From assembly GCF_024054175.1 (NCBI RefSeq), contig NZ_JAMXLA010000001.1, forward strand, positions 1,563,448 through 1,627,447: a stretch of DNA of 64,000 nucleotides, read 5' to 3'. Position 1 is the stretch's first letter, and each line of letters begins with the position of its first letter. The DNA is from Flavobacterium sp. NRK1. Its GTDB lineage: Bacteria > Bacteroidota > Bacteroidia > Flavobacteriales > Flavobacteriaceae. Below, in pieces: positions 63,221 through 64,000 of the stretch. Both the position numbers and the translations under genes were made by a program. The notes under the pieces are model-generated. The model made no database searches, had not been told where the DNA came from, and saw only the letters and a program-made list of their open reading frames with translations.

Positions 63221-64000
63221 ATGAAAAAAATCAGGCTTATACTGTTTTTTACGCTGATGCAAATATCAGGATATGGACAACTTTGCGAAGGTTTTGAAAC
63301 AGCTGGAAGTGCGCCAACAACACTTGCCGACGGAGGGACAGCTATTTGGACATTAGGGGCTAGCGGTAACTGGCGAATTCTAAACCCAAAAGGATCATTG
63401 ATTTGGGGCGTCAAAGCTACATCTACTCTGACTCCGTCGAAAAGTGGTGGTTATTCAGCTTACATTGATAAGGAAAATTTATCAACGCCAAATATTAGTG
63501 AAGATTGGCTAGTCACACCTGCGATTAATATAACGGGAATGTCAGGTGCCCAGCTTAAGTTCTCCTCAAGGCAGGTAATATCAGGCGATCAGGGAAGTAT
63601 TTACAAGATAATGATCTCTACAACGGATCAAACCACTATAAGCAGTTTTACAACTTTACAAACATGGACTGAGCCACAACTGGGGCCGTATGATGCTTAT
63701 ACTGAAAAGGTGATTAACTTATCGGGCTATACTGGCAATATTTATATTGCATTTGTGAAGATGGGTGCTGCAGGAGGTGGGGACAGGTGGTTGTTAGATG
63801 ATGTATATGTGGGGCCTACCTGTGTAAATCCATTAAACCTTTCAGTTACAGAGACAGGATTAAACTCTGTTAAATTGCTTTGGGATAATCCCGGAGGTGT
63901 TAATCAGTTTGAAGTGGAGGTCAAGCCTGATTCAGCTACACCTACGGGCGTGGGTGTGATAGTTAATCAGAATTATTATACTGTCACAGGTTTACAGCCC
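63221..64000 (+). CDS. Secreted adhesin-like protein with FN3 domain, N-terminal part
   Basis: Open frame from the ATG at 63221 to the window end (260 codons, incomplete). Signal peptide (MKKIRLILFFTLMQISGYGQ), then a cleaved-adhesin / choice-of-anchor type jelly roll (EGFETAGSAP, then WLVTPAINITG, GDRWLLDDVYVG near 195), followed by the beginning of a fibronectin type III repeat (LNSVKLLWDNPGG). Proteins with this layout are usually exported by the type IX system through a C-terminal sorting domain, which would lie outside the window. It starts 17 bp after the RHS-like gene and is likely co-transcribed with it. Confidence 0.8.
   Translation, partial: MKKIRLILFFTLMQISGYGQLCEGFETAGSAPTTLADGGTAIWTLGASGNWRILNPKGSLIWGVKATSTLTPSKSGGYSAYIDKENLSTPNISEDWLVTPAINITGMSGAQLKFSSRQVISGDQGSIYKIMISTTDQTTISSFTTLQTWTEPQLGPYDAYTEKVINLSGYTGNIYIAFVKMGAAGGGDRWLLDDVYVGPTCVNPLNLSVTETGLNSVKLLWDNPGGVNQFEVEVKPDSATPTGVGVIVNQNYYTVTGLQP

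Noticed and set aside
63221..64000. Continuation of the RHS-like gene by frameshift
   Set aside because: The downstream frame has its own ATG and a normal signal peptide 17 bp after the stop, so it is a separate gene.

Overview
The window looks like a chromosome segment of a member of Bacteroidota, most likely Flavobacteriaceae (Flavobacterium-like). The signs are AT-rich DNA, TAnnTTTG/TTTG promoters, almost no Shine-Dalgarno sequences, a type IX secretion C-terminal sorting domain, TonB-dependent receptors with carboxypeptidase-like plug extensions, and a sucA start typical of that family. No database search was run. All functions come from motifs, domain layout and context.

Region 1 (1-24962) is core genome. 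It holds the sucA start, a small beta-barrel protein and lipoprotein, and a polyprenyl diphosphate synthase. A divergent pair of TetR regulators leads into a complete RND efflux operon (TolC-like, membrane fusion protein, HAE1 pump). A siderophore-type TonB-dependent receptor with a PepSY membrane protein follows, then a MORN protein, a TlpA-like thioredoxin, aspS, a proline-rich lipoprotein, a T9SS-sorted repeat protein with an orphan single-repeat relative, a retropepsin-like protease, TatD, an acyltransferase, type I asparaginase and tRNA-Ser(GGA).

Region 2 (about 24963-45140) is a decayed mobilizable island next to the tRNA-Ser gene. Its tyrosine integrase is broken. Clusters of TGGCAA motifs lie at both ends, which suggests integrase arm sites. 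Cargo: a pair of lipoproteins, a DUF4143 ATPase, a DUF932 protein, a relaxase with its accessory protein and an oriT-like hairpin, and a defence operon. The defence operon is a type I restriction-modification system in the order hsdR-hsdS-ATPase-HNH-hsdM. The ATPase/HNH pair resembles Septu (PtuA/PtuB) and sits inside the RM operon. An AlbA_2/Schlafen-type gene follows, broken by one in-frame stop. About 60-bp imperfect repeats at a 120-bp period then fill a gene-free stretch.

Region 3 (45143-64000) is the most unusual part. A tightly packed 13-gene minus-strand operon encodes what looks like a full type II secretion / type IV pilus-like machine: secretin, ATPase, platform protein, prepilin peptidase, four pseudopilin-like proteins, a GspL-like PilM/PilN fusion, GspM/PilO-like and GspC/PilP-like proteins, a MORN protein and an Ig-like lipoprotein. 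Divergent from it, across about 170 bp, are an OmpH/Skp-like chaperone, a lipoprotein and a 1830-residue SpvB/RHS-like surface protein, followed by a secreted adhesin-like protein that runs off the window. I infer that the two arms may form one secretion system plus cargo.
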